Below, piece after piece: positions 36,710 through 49,782 of a stretch of DNA of 64,000 nucleotides. The first letter of the stretch is position 1. Every line of letters begins with the position of its first letter. The DNA comes from Loxodes magnus (Eukaryota; Ciliophora; Karyorelictea; Loxodida; Loxodidae), in NCBI GenBank assembly GCA_946699065.1, contig CAMPDV010000041.1:682001-746000 (forward strand), in the 5' to 3' direction. Both the position numbers and the translations under genes were made by a program. The notes beneath the pieces were generated by a model, which was not told the DNA's origin, ran no database searches, and saw nothing but the letters and a program-made list of their open reading frames with translations.

Positions 36710-38230
36710 ATGGAAACAAACACAACTGCTAACATGAATGAATAAACATTTTCGAGACTTGATGAGTTTATTGTGATAAAAACACTTGGCAAAGGAGCAT
36801 CTGCAAAAGTCAAGCTAGTAAAAGACGAGTAAGGTAACTAATTTGCAGCTAAAATAATGACCCCAACTAATACTGAATAGATGTAAAGGTTTAGAAGTAT
36901 GGCTTAAAATGAAGTTGCGCTAGTTTAATAGATAAATCATCCAAATGTAGTTAGAATCTATAAGTGTATAGAAAATGGAATATATGTTAAGAAGAATGGA
37001 GAAATAAAAAATGTTATGTACATATTGATGGAATTTTGTGCTGGAGGTTAAGTTTTTGATTTTTTATTTTAAACAGGAGCATTTAGTGAGGAAATATCTA
37101 GAAGCTACTTTTAGTAATTAATTAATGCCGTAGAGGCTGTTCATAACGCTGGGATCACTCATAGAGATTTAAAGCCTGACAATTTGCTACTTGATAAAGA
37201 TTTCAATTTGAAAGTCGCTGATTTTGGATTCTCTATTGTTCTAAGTGGAAGAGATGGGAGTGGAATGCTTAAAACGCATATTGGTTCTGAATCTTATATG
37301 GCTCCTGAAATTCATGAAAGTAAAGCTTACATAGGTAGATAAATTGATCTATTTGCATGTGGAATAATCCTATTCATTTTAAAAAATAAGAATCCACCAT
37401 GGAGATAAGCAGCTATGACTGATCCTTATTTTAAGATTTTTTCAGGAACTGATTCAAATAGATTCTGGGAGGCTCACTGCAGATAGAAAAATCCAAATTT
37501 TTTCTCTGCGTCTTTCAAAAATTTAATGCACTGTATGTGCTCTTATGAACCTACTGAAAGATTAACAATTTCCGAAATAAAGTCACATCCATATTGAATT
37601 GAGGGAAAAGCTGCTTCTCAGGAATAAATAATGAATGAATTAAGACTTAGATAAAATAGAGTGATAGAATCAATTGAAAAGCTAAAATAAGAAAAGTAGA
37701 GTAAAGGCTTTCACGCAGGGTATGGAAGAACAGCTTATGGTACGGGAAGAATTTTTAGATCAGTAGGATAAGGTGAATAAAGTTCATTAATGGCAATGAG
37801 TTTGGATTAATCTGATTTAGGATATGAATATAGTGGATCTCTATCAAATTCTTAATAAAGTGACTGTTCTCAACCAGTTCGTTAAATACAAAAATATAGC
37901 AAAGGAGGCTTTAAATGGACCTAATTTGCTACTCTGTAAGATAAAGATGGAGTTTTCGATGCTTTTGAATCATGGGTTAGTAAAAACACGCTAGGTTTAG
38001 ATTACAAAATATTTGAAAACACTTACAAAATAGTTGCTACTATCCCTTAAAAGGGTTTTGAAAATGTAGAGTTGTAAATTAAGCTCTATTAATACGAAAA
38101 TAGAATAATTGTCGATTTTGTCAAGCTAGCTGGTAGTACTTTCGCATTCAATACAGTTTATAGTAGCATTCTAGAATCGCCAGAAGTCAGTGATCTTGTG
38201 GACGGAGTACCAATTTCTGAGGCGTTTTGA
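36710..38230 (+). CDS. Ser/Thr protein kinase, CAMK/MARK-like, with KA1-like C-terminus, 506 aa
   Basis: Intronless, ATG 36710 to TGA 38228-38230. The kinase domain spans residues about 20-300: GKGASAKVKLV loop, FAAKIM lysine, ITHRDLKPDNLLL, VADFGFS, SYMAPE and a final HPYWIEG in which the Trp is TGA. The loop, HRD and DFG residues are all intact, so it should be active. A Gly/Ser/Gln linker follows. Residues about 430-500 look like a kinase-associated KA1 fold (GLDYKIFENTYKIVATIP, then ELQIKLYQYENRIIVDFVKL), which in MARK/AMPK-type kinases binds acidic lipids and restrains activity. The combination places it in the CAMK-like group; its substrate is unknown. It is convergent with the PGAP1-like gene, with about 195 bases between the stops. 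Confidence 0.9.
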
Positions 38231-38425
38231 TTAAACTAAGTTTATTTAAGTTAATTTTTATTTAATAGTCTCAAAACTAAATTAAAGGCCTTAAAATGAT
38301 TATAGTATTAATGATAAACTTCCTAAGAAAAATTTTCAATAATTATTGTCAAAGCAAATATACAATATTCACAAAAGCAGACGCTAAATTTTTTCATCTT
38401 ATTGAGCAACAGACTTTTTAGAAAG

Positions 38426-40644
38426 TCATTTAATGATATAATTTTTATGAACTTAACTATTAGCATCTAAATCATTTAGATAGCTAGAAAATAATCTAAG
38501 AACTATTATGAAAGTGATGGCTTATACTTAAGCTAGAACAAGTTAAAAGTAAGGGATTAAACTATTTTAGAGTAAATTAAAATTTTGTTTAAATCTCTCT
38601 TTTCAATCACCTTTTTCATGTTTTGCTTTATATCTTTTTAAAAGCCTTTAAATAAAACCCTTCAGACTCAATAAGCAGCAGGCAAATGCTATCACAACAT
38701 TTAGTATAAATACTTACTCTTGGCAGAACAAAGCGACAGAACTGACCAAAATTCACAATTTACTACTCTACGCTCCTTAGGATATATAAAGATAACTCGA
38801 TAGAATATAAAACATATCCCACATATCATTTATACCTAGGATGGTAAATGAGAATAGTACACTTCCAATATTGGCTAAAAGAATAGGGAAAACAACACTA
38901 AGAAATTCCAATTTCTACACTAAGAAATGTGAAAGTATGGCAAACAGAAACAAACCTAGTCAAGGAGTAATAAATATGAGTAGAGAAATTGCTATTAAAT
39001 AAATCCAGTTTAAATTTCACTTTTTGAGTAATTTATTTCCAATTATTTCAAAAATGTAAAGTAAAAAGTCAGAAATAATTACTTTAAAAATTCATCCTAA
39101 TAATAGTACTCATAAACATTCTAGTATTCCAAGCTATATTTTAGTGTAACCTAATAAATTAGCAAATAAATAGCTGGTAAGCAAGAGAGTTGTAACTGCC
39201 TTACAATCTAGTAAAAGACACAATTTATTTTCTTTTTAACTACTCTAACATTAATGAAAAGCTCCAGAAATTAAAATAAAAGACAAACCTGTAGAAACAA
39301 ATAAAATTCTGAAATTAACTGTTCATTGAACCAATAAATCAACAATATTAAAGCTGATTTAAAGTTAATATTATGAAAGTGAGTCTAGTTCTTGAATTTA
39401 ATAAACCTAAGTATTTAAGTTGCTTAAACTTCCAATGCTTTAATGATTGTTATGATTATTTAAAAACGTAAAGTAGACTGTTTAAGAGTTGTTTAATCTC
39501 ACTATTTCTTAGTTATAGAACCCAAAGTATATCTATTAACTGCTGTTCGGATTCAATGTAATTTTAAAAGGAATAGGATTGCGAACAAACATATTACTTA
39601 TTGAAAGTTCCTTTTCATATCTTATTTCCAAATTTTTGCAGTTCTGAAATTCAAAATTAACATTTTGTTTAAAGCCTGTAAAGGATTTTGAGCATCCTTC
39701 TTAGATTTATACATTTCGATGAAGTGAAAATTATTACTAAATTGCTTGATATTTCTATATTTAGAAATTTTTGGTTTTATCTATTAAATTGTAGCAAAAT
39801 AAAGCGAATATATCAAACCACTCTCATGCCCAAGTTATAGCTATATGGTCCATTGTTTAAGTTAGCACTTCTCCTGTTTAATACCACTAGTTATATCATT
39901 AAGATGCATCTTGACATATAGGTAAAGTAATTCTTGGTGGTACTTAAACATCTCTAAATCCTCCACTTAAATAGATTCATTAAATTAAGCTTTAATCTTT
40001 TTACTAGCTTAGCATTTCACACTACTATATTTCAAAGTTATTAATATCTCTATAGAGTTAGTAATGTGAAGGATGAGTATTTAAGGGATGCTGCTAAATG
40101 GGACCAGACAGACTTATTACGTTTTATATTTTGGATAAATAGTAAGTTTCATTCTCGCTTCTTAACTTCATTTCAGCTATCTTTACCACAATTGTACCCA
40201 TTGAGTGACTTATCACATAAATCTCTTCAAACTTTTAACTTAAAAAGCTTAAAGAATCTATAAAAAAATCAGCTTGGTCGTACAACAAAAATGCAGGAGA
40301 GAAGGCAGATTTGGACTCTTAAAATTTAATGGAGTAAAATTCAGTAAAAGGATATCTATTATATAAAACCCAGAAAAGGAAACTATTTGAGTATGAAATC
40401 CCTAACTACCATGAACAAACAGAAATGCCTATGTTTTACGATTAAGTTTCTTATTACTTATTACTTTCGAAATCTTTGGAGAAATTTTGTAAAGTTCGTT
40501 TTAATTTTCATCGCTCAGCTAAGATACTGCTTAATAGTATGATCTATGAACAGTCAGTTTATTTGAAGGGTAGTTAATAGCTATAATACCTAGTATGATT
40601 AAAATAAGCACAGTAAAGATAACCTTTAAAATACTTCTTTCCAT
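38426..40644 (-). CDS. PGAP1/BST1-like GPI inositol-deacylase, 734 aa
   Basis: ATG at 40642-40644, TGA at 38426-38428. One 14-nt GT-AG intron (40356-40369) is needed to join AFLFVHGSQGFHTQ with YPFTEFYSIKFQESKSAF; its removal gives 735 codons. An N-terminal signal anchor (residues 5-25) precedes an alpha/beta-hydrolase domain with the nucleophile elbow ISHSMGT at about residue 141 and the downstream NVISLSGPIQQHPL and SGGFRDVQVPP blocks of PGAP1. The C-terminal half has several membrane helices. PGAP1 removes the inositol acyl chain from GPI anchors in the ER, letting anchored proteins leave. Ciliates have abundant GPI-anchored surface antigens, so the role fits. Trp is encoded by both TGA and TGG (ITWAWEW). 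Confidence 0.85.
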
Positions 40645-41003
40645 TTAATTTGAACTTAAGCTAATTAAATTTAAAGCAATTCATTAGTTTAAGCTTTTTA
40701 GGATTATATATTAATAGTGTATGACTGGTATTTTCAAATGAAGCAATCTAAAAAACTTATAACAACAGTAGATACTTTTAATGATTTGAAGAGTCCAATA
40801 TTAGTTAGTAATTGAATAATCATCTTAAAGAATTAAATATTTTATTTTCCTTTTCTTTATTTAACTTTAGTCACCATTAGAAAATAAAATTACTCTTCTT
40901 TTTTTGCTAATATACTTAATAATATTTTTTAAACCTCGAGTTATAATGAAAATGTTAGATTTTACATAAAAAGAAATAAATTAAATGAGTTTACTTATTA
41001 TAA
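40645..41003. other. AT-rich intergenic spacer
   Basis: Short spacer between two minus-strand genes; nothing recognised. Confidence 0.5.
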
Positions 41004-42615
41004 TCATCTTGCAGTCTTCAATCTCATTTGAGAGTGTTTTTTAGGCGAAACTAACTACTAAGTACCTTTGGATAATCTTAAATCACTTTAAGATTTTATC
41101 ATCAAATTCCTTCTAAAATTAAAAAATTACATGCTGTTTAAATTCCATTTATTTGTTACTGCCATTTAGTTCAAAGCTTCCTTAATTTCGACTCTCTATA
41201 ACATGCTATCAATATTGGTCTTAACTCTTTCTGTTTTAACTTTTTGTTTATAATCTTAAAACATTTTAATTCTCAAATCCATCATTTTAGCTTTTTGAAT
41301 CTTCAATTAAATTCTGAATTACTGTCTTTTTTGCATCCTTATTTAGTTCTATTGCTTATTAAGTTCTTATAAATTTTTTTTCTCTTTTTAAAACTAAATT
41401 TCTTCTTCAATTATTTACTTCTAAACACAAAGCCTTCTTTCTGCTTCTTTTTGCTTTGAGCTTATTTTTTTTTATCTTTACTTTTCTTTCTCATCAGCTT
41501 ATTTTAAAGTGAGTTAAATTTTATAATTTTTTTCTTTGCTAAGTTTTTCTAGCTATAACTTCTTCATTTCCTTTTCCTAGAGTATTTCCAAGTATTTATT
41601 TTCAAGTTCAATTTGCTTTTGAGCAAATTTATTAAATTTCTCCGTTTTAAAATAAAACTATGACTATATTGCATTATCCCTCTTCTCTTGATTCCTCTTC
41701 TTTTTTAGACCTAACTCTTGCTTATATATTTATCTCTTTGTGTCAAGATTAATAAAATGCTCATATTCCTGCTACTTTTTTTTTTTCAAATCTTGAATTC
41801 TCTTTTACTCTAATTTTTATAGGTTTTCGACAGCTCTTTGAATTTACATTTTTCTTTTTTCTTCACTAATATTTCTCTTTTTCTTTATTTCATTTAGCCT
41901 TTCTTATTCAAGTATTTCTATCTTTTATTATTCTTATATTGCTTTTTTAAATAAATTTTACTCATTTTTTTCCCTTTCTTTTTCTCTTTCCTCTTATAAC
42001 TTGCTTATTTTTATTTCTCTTAGCCTTTGTTCTGCTAGCTTCTACTTTTCAATCTCCTGCTACTTTCTTTCTTCCTCTTTGATTTTCATTTCTCTTTCTT
42101 CATTTTATCTTTTCATTTCTTCGTATTTTGAGAACATTTTTTCTTCATTTCTTAGCAGATTTTCTATCTGCCTTAACTATTTTTTTTAAGCTCTGGTAAC
42201 AGAATCAGTGGATTTGAAAGCAGCAGGTGCATTAGAAACAGAAAAATCCGCATTGTCAAAAGTTTAAGAAAAGGTATTTTTATTTTCTTACGTAGCCAAA
42301 AAAATCTTTGTCTAATGAACTTTTTTAATCAAATCTAAACTAAAGCAACTTACTTTATCTCTTCTTTTCAAAAAATTAAAAATGCATCTCTTAAACCCTT
42401 TAACTCTAGCTTATTTGCTAGAAATCTTCTAATGGTCTGTATAGTAACTCAGAAGGTTCTATTCCTTCCCACCTACAAGCTTGAATAGACCTAGGAGTAT
42501 TAACAATATGGTTCTTTTCATAAATATCCTTTGTAAGATCATCAATAGAAAAGGCGCTTTCTGCATTTAGTTTCTAGTTAGTTTTAAATTTATCTTACTC
42601 CTTGATATCATCCAT
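41004..42615 (-). CDS. Long coiled-coil protein with conserved N-terminal motif, 530 aa
   Basis: ATG at 42613-42615, TGA at 41004-41006, with a 19-nt GT-AG intron at 42335-42353 giving 531 codons. Residues 1-70 carry NTPRSIQACRWEGIEPSELL followed by YRPLEDFQ, a PRS-x-AC-x3-G-x-x-P-x-EL motif that recurs in coiled-coil proteins of ciliates and other flagellates. Residues about 135-500 are an almost unbroken Lys/Glu/Gln coiled coil (heptads such as EEREMKIKEEERKQQEIEKQ). The tail is basic and Ser-rich. A basal body, axoneme or cortical cytoskeleton role is likely by analogy; no specific name is justified. Confidence 0.8.
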
Positions 42616-44217
42616 TACTAGTTATTATTATAAATAACTTTTAACTTTATTAAATATTTAATTAGACATGCTTCTACTACATTTCTACCATCAGCCTCTT
42701 TTATTTACTCCTACCCTTTATCTAATCTAAAGTCCTTTCTATTTCCTCTTCATTACATACTCTTAGTATTATCTCTCTCTTTCTATTATTTTGATATTTA
42801 AGTTAGTAACTTAAATAGCTACTACATATCAGTAGCATTTTTTCAAATAGAACTGATTATTAATATAGAGTCGCAGCTTCAAGAGTAATTTAAGACAGCT
42901 GGGTTTGTATAAAAGTATATTAAATTAATGATATAAAAGGATTTAATTAAGTAAAATAAGATTTAAATTAACGAAGCTAATACAAAAATAATCACATATA
43001 GGACTCTAGTATACTATATAAGTTAGATTAGGAGACTATTCTATAATTAGAGAGGACATAATATAAAACTATCTTATGTAGCTTAAGCAGTTATAACTAA
43101 TTATTATATCTTATATTATATGTGATTTTAACTGGCTTATTAATTATTTTAGTGGATAGCCTCATATCATAGAATATATTAAACTGGTCATTAAATTAAC
43201 ATTTTATAAGCCTTAAGTATAAAAGATAAAAGCTGAGCAAATTAGATATATAATTAAAAATCTTCGCATCTAAAATAGCTTATAAAGCAGGAAAATTTAA
43301 AGAAGCATATCAATTTCATATCTTTATTGCTTTATTTCTTTTTTGAGTGTCTTAATATGAATTATATGAATACTAGTGTAAGATGATATAATCTTTTTCT
43401 GTATATTTGATTTCATATTATAAAGGTATTTTAAGGTTATACTAAACTACTATTATTTTTAATTTTTGTTCTTAATAAGAAACTTAAACTCTTCTATTCT
43501 TTTATATAGCTAATTATCATTATCTTTAAAAATATGTATCATATTGCTGAATATCTCTATACTTAGTAAAGCTTTAATTGGAATAAACTATATCTAGCAA
43601 TTTGCCTTAATTATAATTTTTGTATTAATACCTTATAAAACTATAAGGGTTAGCTAAAGCTTGTAATTAATCTTCAAGGGTAAAGTTTAGAAGAATAGTA
43701 TTTAATTTAAACGCTTTAATTAACTTTTCTTTAGCCCTTACAGCCTCTATATTATAAATAATTAAGAAGCATAATAAACCATAAGAGTAGTCATATATAA
43801 GCCTTAAATGCTTTTCCAAATATAGATTTTTAAATAATAGCTTTTTAGGATTCCAATAGAAGAAATTAAAGATTAGCGTAAATTATAACTTTGATGACCA
43901 AAATCAGAAGTTATAATGATATAATAATGAAGTTCTATCTTAGTTATCAAAAATACTAAATTCTAATTTTAGAACTAAATGTTTCTAACATAATAATAAA
44001 AAAAGCAAAAACGCTATTCTAGTTAAAGTAGTATCATTTCCTTAATTTTATCTATTTATATCAAATCTTCAAGTAGCTTGCTTATTTTACTTTAAGAAAA
44101 AATTAGTTGGAAAATGATGAAGTTAGACATGGTTAACTATATTATATGATATAATAATTAAAGTAGAATGAAAATAATTTTATTATATCTATAGATAAAA
44201 TTTATAGACAAGGTATC
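42616..44217. other. AT-rich intergenic spacer
   Basis: About 1.6 kb without a recognised gene. Confidence 0.45.
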
Positions 44218-46521
44218 TCAAAAAACTTTGCAATTGCATCCAAATTCTTTCTTCTACTTATTTTCAAAGAATGCAGAATATTAGTTAACACTAAGTTAAG
44301 AAATTTCTGGTACTACTACGGTTACTTTGTCAGTAGTTATAACGTAGTTCTTCTTCTTGTTTATTATATTCATCATAGCCTAATCAAATACGTCTTCTTC
44401 CTTGTTGTTTCCAATTGAAAATTTCCATTTATCAAACTAAATTCCACTGCTTGATTTTGTAACTCTTTATATTAAGTTATTTTTGCTTTTAGATCTTCTT
44501 ATAAAACTTTTATTTGGATTTTCTTACTATTTAATTGGTTCAATTATCTTAATAGCATTTTGCTACTTATTTTTTTAATCGGTAAAAGCCTTTTACAAGT
44601 TTGGATGTTTTAAGGTTTCTATTTCTTTAATTATATTAAATTTTTAATTAATTTGATCTTGCTTTTAATCTTCTTTTATTTTTTCCTATTTTGATCTCTC
44701 AGATTTTCTTGCGACATATTTTAAAAGCTATAATTGAGCAAGTTTTTTGTTAATAAAAACAGGATTTTTTGATTATTAAATTTTGGTAATATCTAAGCTA
44801 AATCCTCTTTTATATTTGCCTTCATCATTTGAAATTATTGGTGAAGAATTTCCAGAATTCTCATTTATGAGCTTTTATTTAATAGGTGACGGATTTGAGG
44901 ACAGTTTTCGCTATTTAATTTGCTAATTTTTATCAGCATCTTATATGTCTTCTAAAGGATGTCCCATTTATTAAACAAATAATCATGAGATATAGTTTTC
45001 AATCTGGTTATTGGCAGCTTTGAAAAGCTTTTTGAAATTGACAAAAATGTAATCTTCTTCACTTTCACTCAATATCTATTTGTCTAATCTTAAATTCTTT
45101 TCGTTTATGTTCTTAAGTAGCTTTTTAAGGTCGCTTAACATCATTGGCTGTAGCAATTTGTGGCAATTTATTGCTATTGTCCATTTATTCTCCTCTATAA
45201 GTAGTAAGGATGGTTGAATATTAGGAATTTTTTAAGACATTTAAGCTCATGAATGGTGTAAGCAAAATTCTTTAGCTAAAATATCAAGAGTCTCCTCCTT
45301 AGGTTACAAAGAGCAATTGCTTTCTTCAAAAGAGGTATTTTACTTGCAAAAATACTTCTAAATCTAACTTAAAATAACATCCTAATGCTTAATAGAAAGA
45401 ACTTCCTAGTACTAAGGAATAAGAAAAGAAGTTAATAGCTCAATTTATCTATAGCTGAGTTCTTTAAAGTTTTGCAGCTTCTATTACACTATCAATTTTT
45501 CCAGTTACAATATTCTTACTTTTTTATACATTTTCCTCTTCTCAAATATAAGGGACATCTCTTATTCAATAAAGCAACTTAGAAGAAAAGGAAAAAGTTA
45601 GTCGAATTCTATTGTATAACTTCCATTTCTAGGAGATGGTTACTATGAAAATCCTTGGGATTAGAAATCTAATGCTTTTTATAGCTTTACAAACGTTTAA
45701 TCAATCTCAAAGTCAGTGAATTTTCGTTATATGGTTTTACACTTAGAAGCAAATAAACTACTCACACCATAATTTCCACTTATGAACTTTGCAAGCATTC
45801 TAGCTTTTTGCTCACCTAAATATTCCTTATTAGCCATACATTCCAGAAAATCCTAAAACTATTTATAGTTTCAAGTGAAAGTAAGTTGAGGATCAAAATT
45901 AATGTAGAAGTTTAGGAAAGCTTAATGAAATAGTTCTTAGTTTAAGCTTAAGACATAATAAATAAAACAGCAGTGATACTTATTTTTAGAGTCTTTGAAA
46001 CTAAGATCTTTGGGTATGATTGTTTTCTTTTTAACAAACAGTTAATTATCTTTCTTTACTGTGACATACTATTTAGCTTGTTCTTTTTCTTCCTCATTTT
46101 CTGTCCTGAATTTTTCGTATAAGCTCTTAAATACTAGTTTTTTAAAAGAAACATTTTACTCATAAATCATCTAAGATTTGTTTGCTTCATTTACTGAATT
46201 TTTGTTTTCAGAATCATAAGAGCTGCTTTAGTTCTAATAACTTTAATTGGAGTTATTTTCTCTTTAACGTGGGGATTATCTGAAAGAAGATTCCGGTGCT
46301 ACATAAGAATTTAAGCTTTTCATACTTTCCACATCATCTCCTTTTATAGGACTACTAGCAAGTTTTTCCATTTGATCTTTGAACTAAGTACTGAGTCTTC
46401 TTAAGCTCTTGACATTAGGCGTAATTTCAAGAGTAGGTTGAATGTTCTTAATCTTAATCTATTTTCTTCTTTTTCGTTGAAAGTTAGGTGAAGTAGCGCT
46501 TAGCATTTCTGATTCTTCCAT
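44218..46521 (-). CDS. Large unknown protein, 767 aa, possible C-terminal prenylation
   Basis: Intronless frame from the ATG at 46519-46521 to TGA at 44218-44220. The N-terminal 130 residues are Ser/Asn-rich and disordered. Residues about 140-520 form a helical, aromatic domain (KNKYHCCFIYYVLSLNQELF, FLECMANKEYLGEQKARMLA, EETLDILAKEFCLHHSW). Then comes a basic Ser/Pro linker (KLSSNPSPIKQK) and a C-terminal region with DVFDQAMMNIINKKKNYVIT and TDKVTVVVPE. The last residues are FGCNCKVF, so the protein ends in Cys-Lys-Val-Phe, which could be an atypical CaaX box. No known domain is recognised. Three Trp are TGA. Full-length openness over 2.3 kb with balanced composition makes it certainly a gene. 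Confidence 0.85.
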
Positions 46522-46732
46522 TTAAGTTAATATATAAACAATAATGATTAAATAATACTTTGGCTTTATATTCTAACTATTTCTTTACATACAATGCTAT
46601 TCATCTTTCTTACTTTCTTTCATCTATTTCTAATTTAACTCTCTTATATAACTCCTCTTTGTAAAATTAATAAGACAACTTTGTATCTTTTTGCCCTTAT
46701 TTCTCACCTTATTTTAGTAATAAGAGAAAGAG

Positions 46733-47146
46733 ATGGATAGAGATAAGGAAGTAGTTAGTAAGAAATGGAGTCGAACAAAAAGAAAAGGTGAAATAGATGA
46801 TGAGAATGAGATAAGGAGGGCGCAATATTTAGTATCAGATGGATAAAGAAATAGTATAGATATAGTAAGAGATTAGATGAATAAACTGTCTATATAATAT
46901 TAACTTTACCAATTACTTTTATTTAGCATTCTTCAAATTAGAACTTTACTAGCTTATTACTATTTACTAATCTTACCTTTGAGTCTAGTCATTAAGTTAT
47001 GTGTTTATAACCTTAAATAATATAAATATGCTTGCGAATTTAGTTCTAAATATTGCTTTTATGAAATCTAAGATGTGTATTAGGTTATAGTTTAGAAGTA
47101 ATTTTTTATTACTTTTTAGGTTTTACAGTTCAAAGCTAAAAAGTGA
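46733..47146 (+). CDS. Possible small membrane protein, 137 aa
   Basis: Plus-strand frame without any TGA from the ATG at 46733 to TGA 47144-47146. The first 50 residues are charged and convincing (MDRDKEVVSKKWSRTKRKGE, DDENEIRRAQYLVSDGQRNS). The remainder is hydrophobic and AT-rich (ILQIRTLLAYYYLLILPLSL). Either a small membrane protein or a short real exon running into spacer. No family recognised. Confidence 0.38.
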
Positions 47147-47171
47147 TTACTTACTTTTTTAGTAACCGTTA

Positions 47172-47471
47172 ATGGGGATTTATTCTTATGAGTCTAAAAC
47201 TTATGATAATGATATTCAATTATATTTGAAGGTTAATTTAAGTAATTTTTTGAAAAGAGAACCTCATAATGTTAGATATAGTTATCTTAAAAATGAACTA
47301 AGAAAAGTATAAATCTTAGTAGGAATTAAATTTGATTTGGTTAACTAAAAGAGTAAATTGAAGCTGCTTAATAACTAAAATGCATCTTAATAAAGCAATA
47401 TAAGCTCATTTTTACGACAACAAGTGAGTTCTAAAGATTTGGTATATTATAAAAGTAGAAATGAAAGGTGA
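47172..47471 (+). CDS. Possible small protein, 99 aa
   Basis: Frame from the ATG at 47172 to TGA 47469-47471 with mixed composition (MGIYSYESKTYDNDIQLYLK, NFLKREPHNVRYSYLKNELR). Beyond this TGA the frame continues with TGA at chance frequency, so the stop is taken here. It follows the preceding candidate by 25 bases; the two could be exons of one gene. No homology recognised. Confidence 0.33.
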
Positions 47472-48336
47472 TTAAATTATGAAGTTAGGAGATAAGAAAC
47501 TGTCATAATGTAGGTAATATTTGTTAATTATTCTCCTTATAATAGCAAAAAAAGAAATCTAAATATTCCTTTAGTAGTAAGCTAAATAGACTAAAAATTA
47601 TATTGACTCAATTAGAGATAGTTTGATTATATTTCCAGTCTCTAGAAATGATAATAATCTTAAGGATTATATTCAAATAGGTATATAAATTGGTTTCTTT
47701 AGAAAAAAGAAAGATTAACAATATTTCACAGATTAAGGCATAGTAGAAAAAAATTAAATATGAAGTTTATGAAATGGGATATAAAATACCTCAATAAGTG
47801 AAAAATTAAGATAAACTATAATAATGCTTGAGTATTATTTAAGTATTTCCATATAGAAATATTCTTCATTTTTCTAATAAGCTAGCAATTATTAAGATAA
47901 ATAAGAGCATTGCTACTTTTTATTTAAAATGTGGCTTATAAAGTATTTTTTATACCTAAAGTTATTAGAATTAACTATTAGTTAAAGTATTAGATTACTA
48001 AATCTTAGTTTAGAAATAGCTTTAAGTTTATATTAAATATCTAAGTCTTTGTAGGTGTAGAAGATTAAAAGTATTTATCGATGAAATAGCACTAACACAT
48101 AATTAGCATATTCAAAGATTTACTGTGGATTATAAGATGATACTAAATAACTTTAATGGTCTATCTAAAATAACTTCTTCTATACAAAAAGCAAAAATCC
48201 ACTTTAGTTTTGAAGTAAATATTTAATTTAAATTATCTAAATTCTTGGCTGTATTAATAAGGTAATAGAATAAAGAATAATTCTATTTCAAATCTAATAA
48301 AAAGTATAGAAGCTTAATATAAAGTAAAGGTTTTAA
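47472..48336. other. AT-rich intergenic spacer
   Basis: Spacer upstream of the sorting receptor gene. Nothing recognised. Confidence 0.45.
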
Positions 48337-49782
48337 ATGAATGTAGTTGAAAATAATAATAAAGATAAAATGAAAATCATAATCTTTCTACTATTTTTGT
48401 ACTAGATAACTGCTGATGTTTCCATTTATAGTCCTGCTTAGCTTCGTGAAGATTTTTAGGCGCTTTATGGTCCTAAAAATCTTATTCCATCTTCGTTAGC
48501 GAATTTTGGTAATCCACCTTACGGATCAATAATGATTGGAAAAGTTTATTATGGTGAATAGCAAAATTAGTAAGATGCCTGTGGAAACTTGAAAAATATT
48601 GATTTCTCAAAAGATCATGACTCTTTGAACACTCATATTCTACTAGTTGATAGAGGTGGATGCACCTTTTCATAAAAAGCTAGACATGCTTAAAATATAG
48701 GAGCAAGAGCGGTTATAATAGTGGATAATAAGGATGAAAATGTAACAGATATTATAATGGCTGATGACGGTTCAGCTGGAAATATTTTCATTCCTTCCTT
48801 TTTGATAAAACAATCTGATGGATAAAGAATTAAGAATTATTTGAAAGGAACGAGACCTTAGGAAGTCTAAATATTATTATAGTTTACAATAAATAACCCT
48901 GATAATCGTGTAGAATATGAACTTTATACTACTAGTGACAGCCATTTGATGAGCTAGTTCTTGTATAATTTCTCTTACTTAGCTAATTAGTTTGATGATG
49001 ATGAAATGCTATTTACACCTCATTATGTTTTCTGGTTTTGTATTGAGTGTAAAAGCGCAGAATTTACATATTCTGATCCAGACTGTTTAAGTGGGGGAAA
49101 ATATTGTGCTCCAGATCCCGATAGTTCAGGTCCTAGAACAGGAAGAGAAATAGTTGAAGAAGATTTAAGATCTCTTTGTGTATACCAGCAAGCCTCTAAT
49201 TAAAAAAATAAGAAATTATGATGGAACTATATCCATGCTTTTCATGAGGAATGCTCTACTGAAAAAATTAATGAAGAATGCAGTAGAAAAGCTGCAAGAA
49301 AAGCAAAAGTGAATTGGTCAGAATTAGAAGATTGTGTTCATAAAAGCTTTAAAGGTCCAGATCCCACTTTACATGATAATACTATTCTTGAAAAAGAGAG
49401 GGATAGTTGACTAAGTTCTGGTCTTTCATATTTTCCTAGTCTTATTATTAATGATTAGTAGTATAGAGGAGATTTTGAACCAGATTCTGTTATTGAAGCT
49501 CTTTGTGCTGGATTCTAAAATAGTAATGAAAAATGCGATAAAATAATAAGGGAAAAAAAATTTTACGATGATACACAAGGAATAAGCGCAGGTATAATTA
49601 TTATTCTCGTGCTAGTCACAATATTCATCCTCTTATCAATCTTATTCTTTTACAGAAAATACATTTAAGAAGAAATGAAAGATGAAATGAAAAATCAAGT
49701 AACAATGGCAGTTAGTTAGTATATCGCTATGACTGATAAGAATGCTAACAAAGATTTAAGCGTAGAAGCAGAATATAGATGA
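48337..49782 (+). CDS. Vacuolar (lysosomal) sorting receptor, plant VSR type, 481 aa
   Basis: Two in-frame starts: ATG 48337 and ATG 48370; the second begins the signal peptide (MKIIIFLLFLYQITADV). A protease-associated domain follows (HILLVDRGGCTFSQKARHAQ, DDGSAGNIFIPSFLI), then the cysteine-rich central domain of VSRs: LRSLCVYQ, LWWNYIHAFHEECS, NEECSRKA and FPSLIINDQQYRGDFEPDSV with ALCAGF. In the conserved Trp-Trp pair the first is TGA and the second TGG. A membrane helix (IIIILVLVTIFILLSILFFY) and a short tail with SQYIAM follow; Tyr-Ile-Ala-Met is a Tyr-x-x-Phi signal like plant YMPL. The protein should carry soluble cargo from Golgi to lysosome-like organelles. The stop is set at TGA 49780-49782 by tail length; reading through as Trp would add about 40 AT-rich residues. 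Confidence 0.9.

Noticed and set aside
40060-40570. Plus-strand open frames that read like a protein (for example DEYLRDAAKWDQ)
   Set aside because: They are antisense to the PGAP1-like gene, whose SHSMG motif and following blocks match a known family.
36710-46521. Idea of an operon or functional cluster
   Set aside because: Genes lie on both strands, are separated by spacers and belong to unrelated processes.
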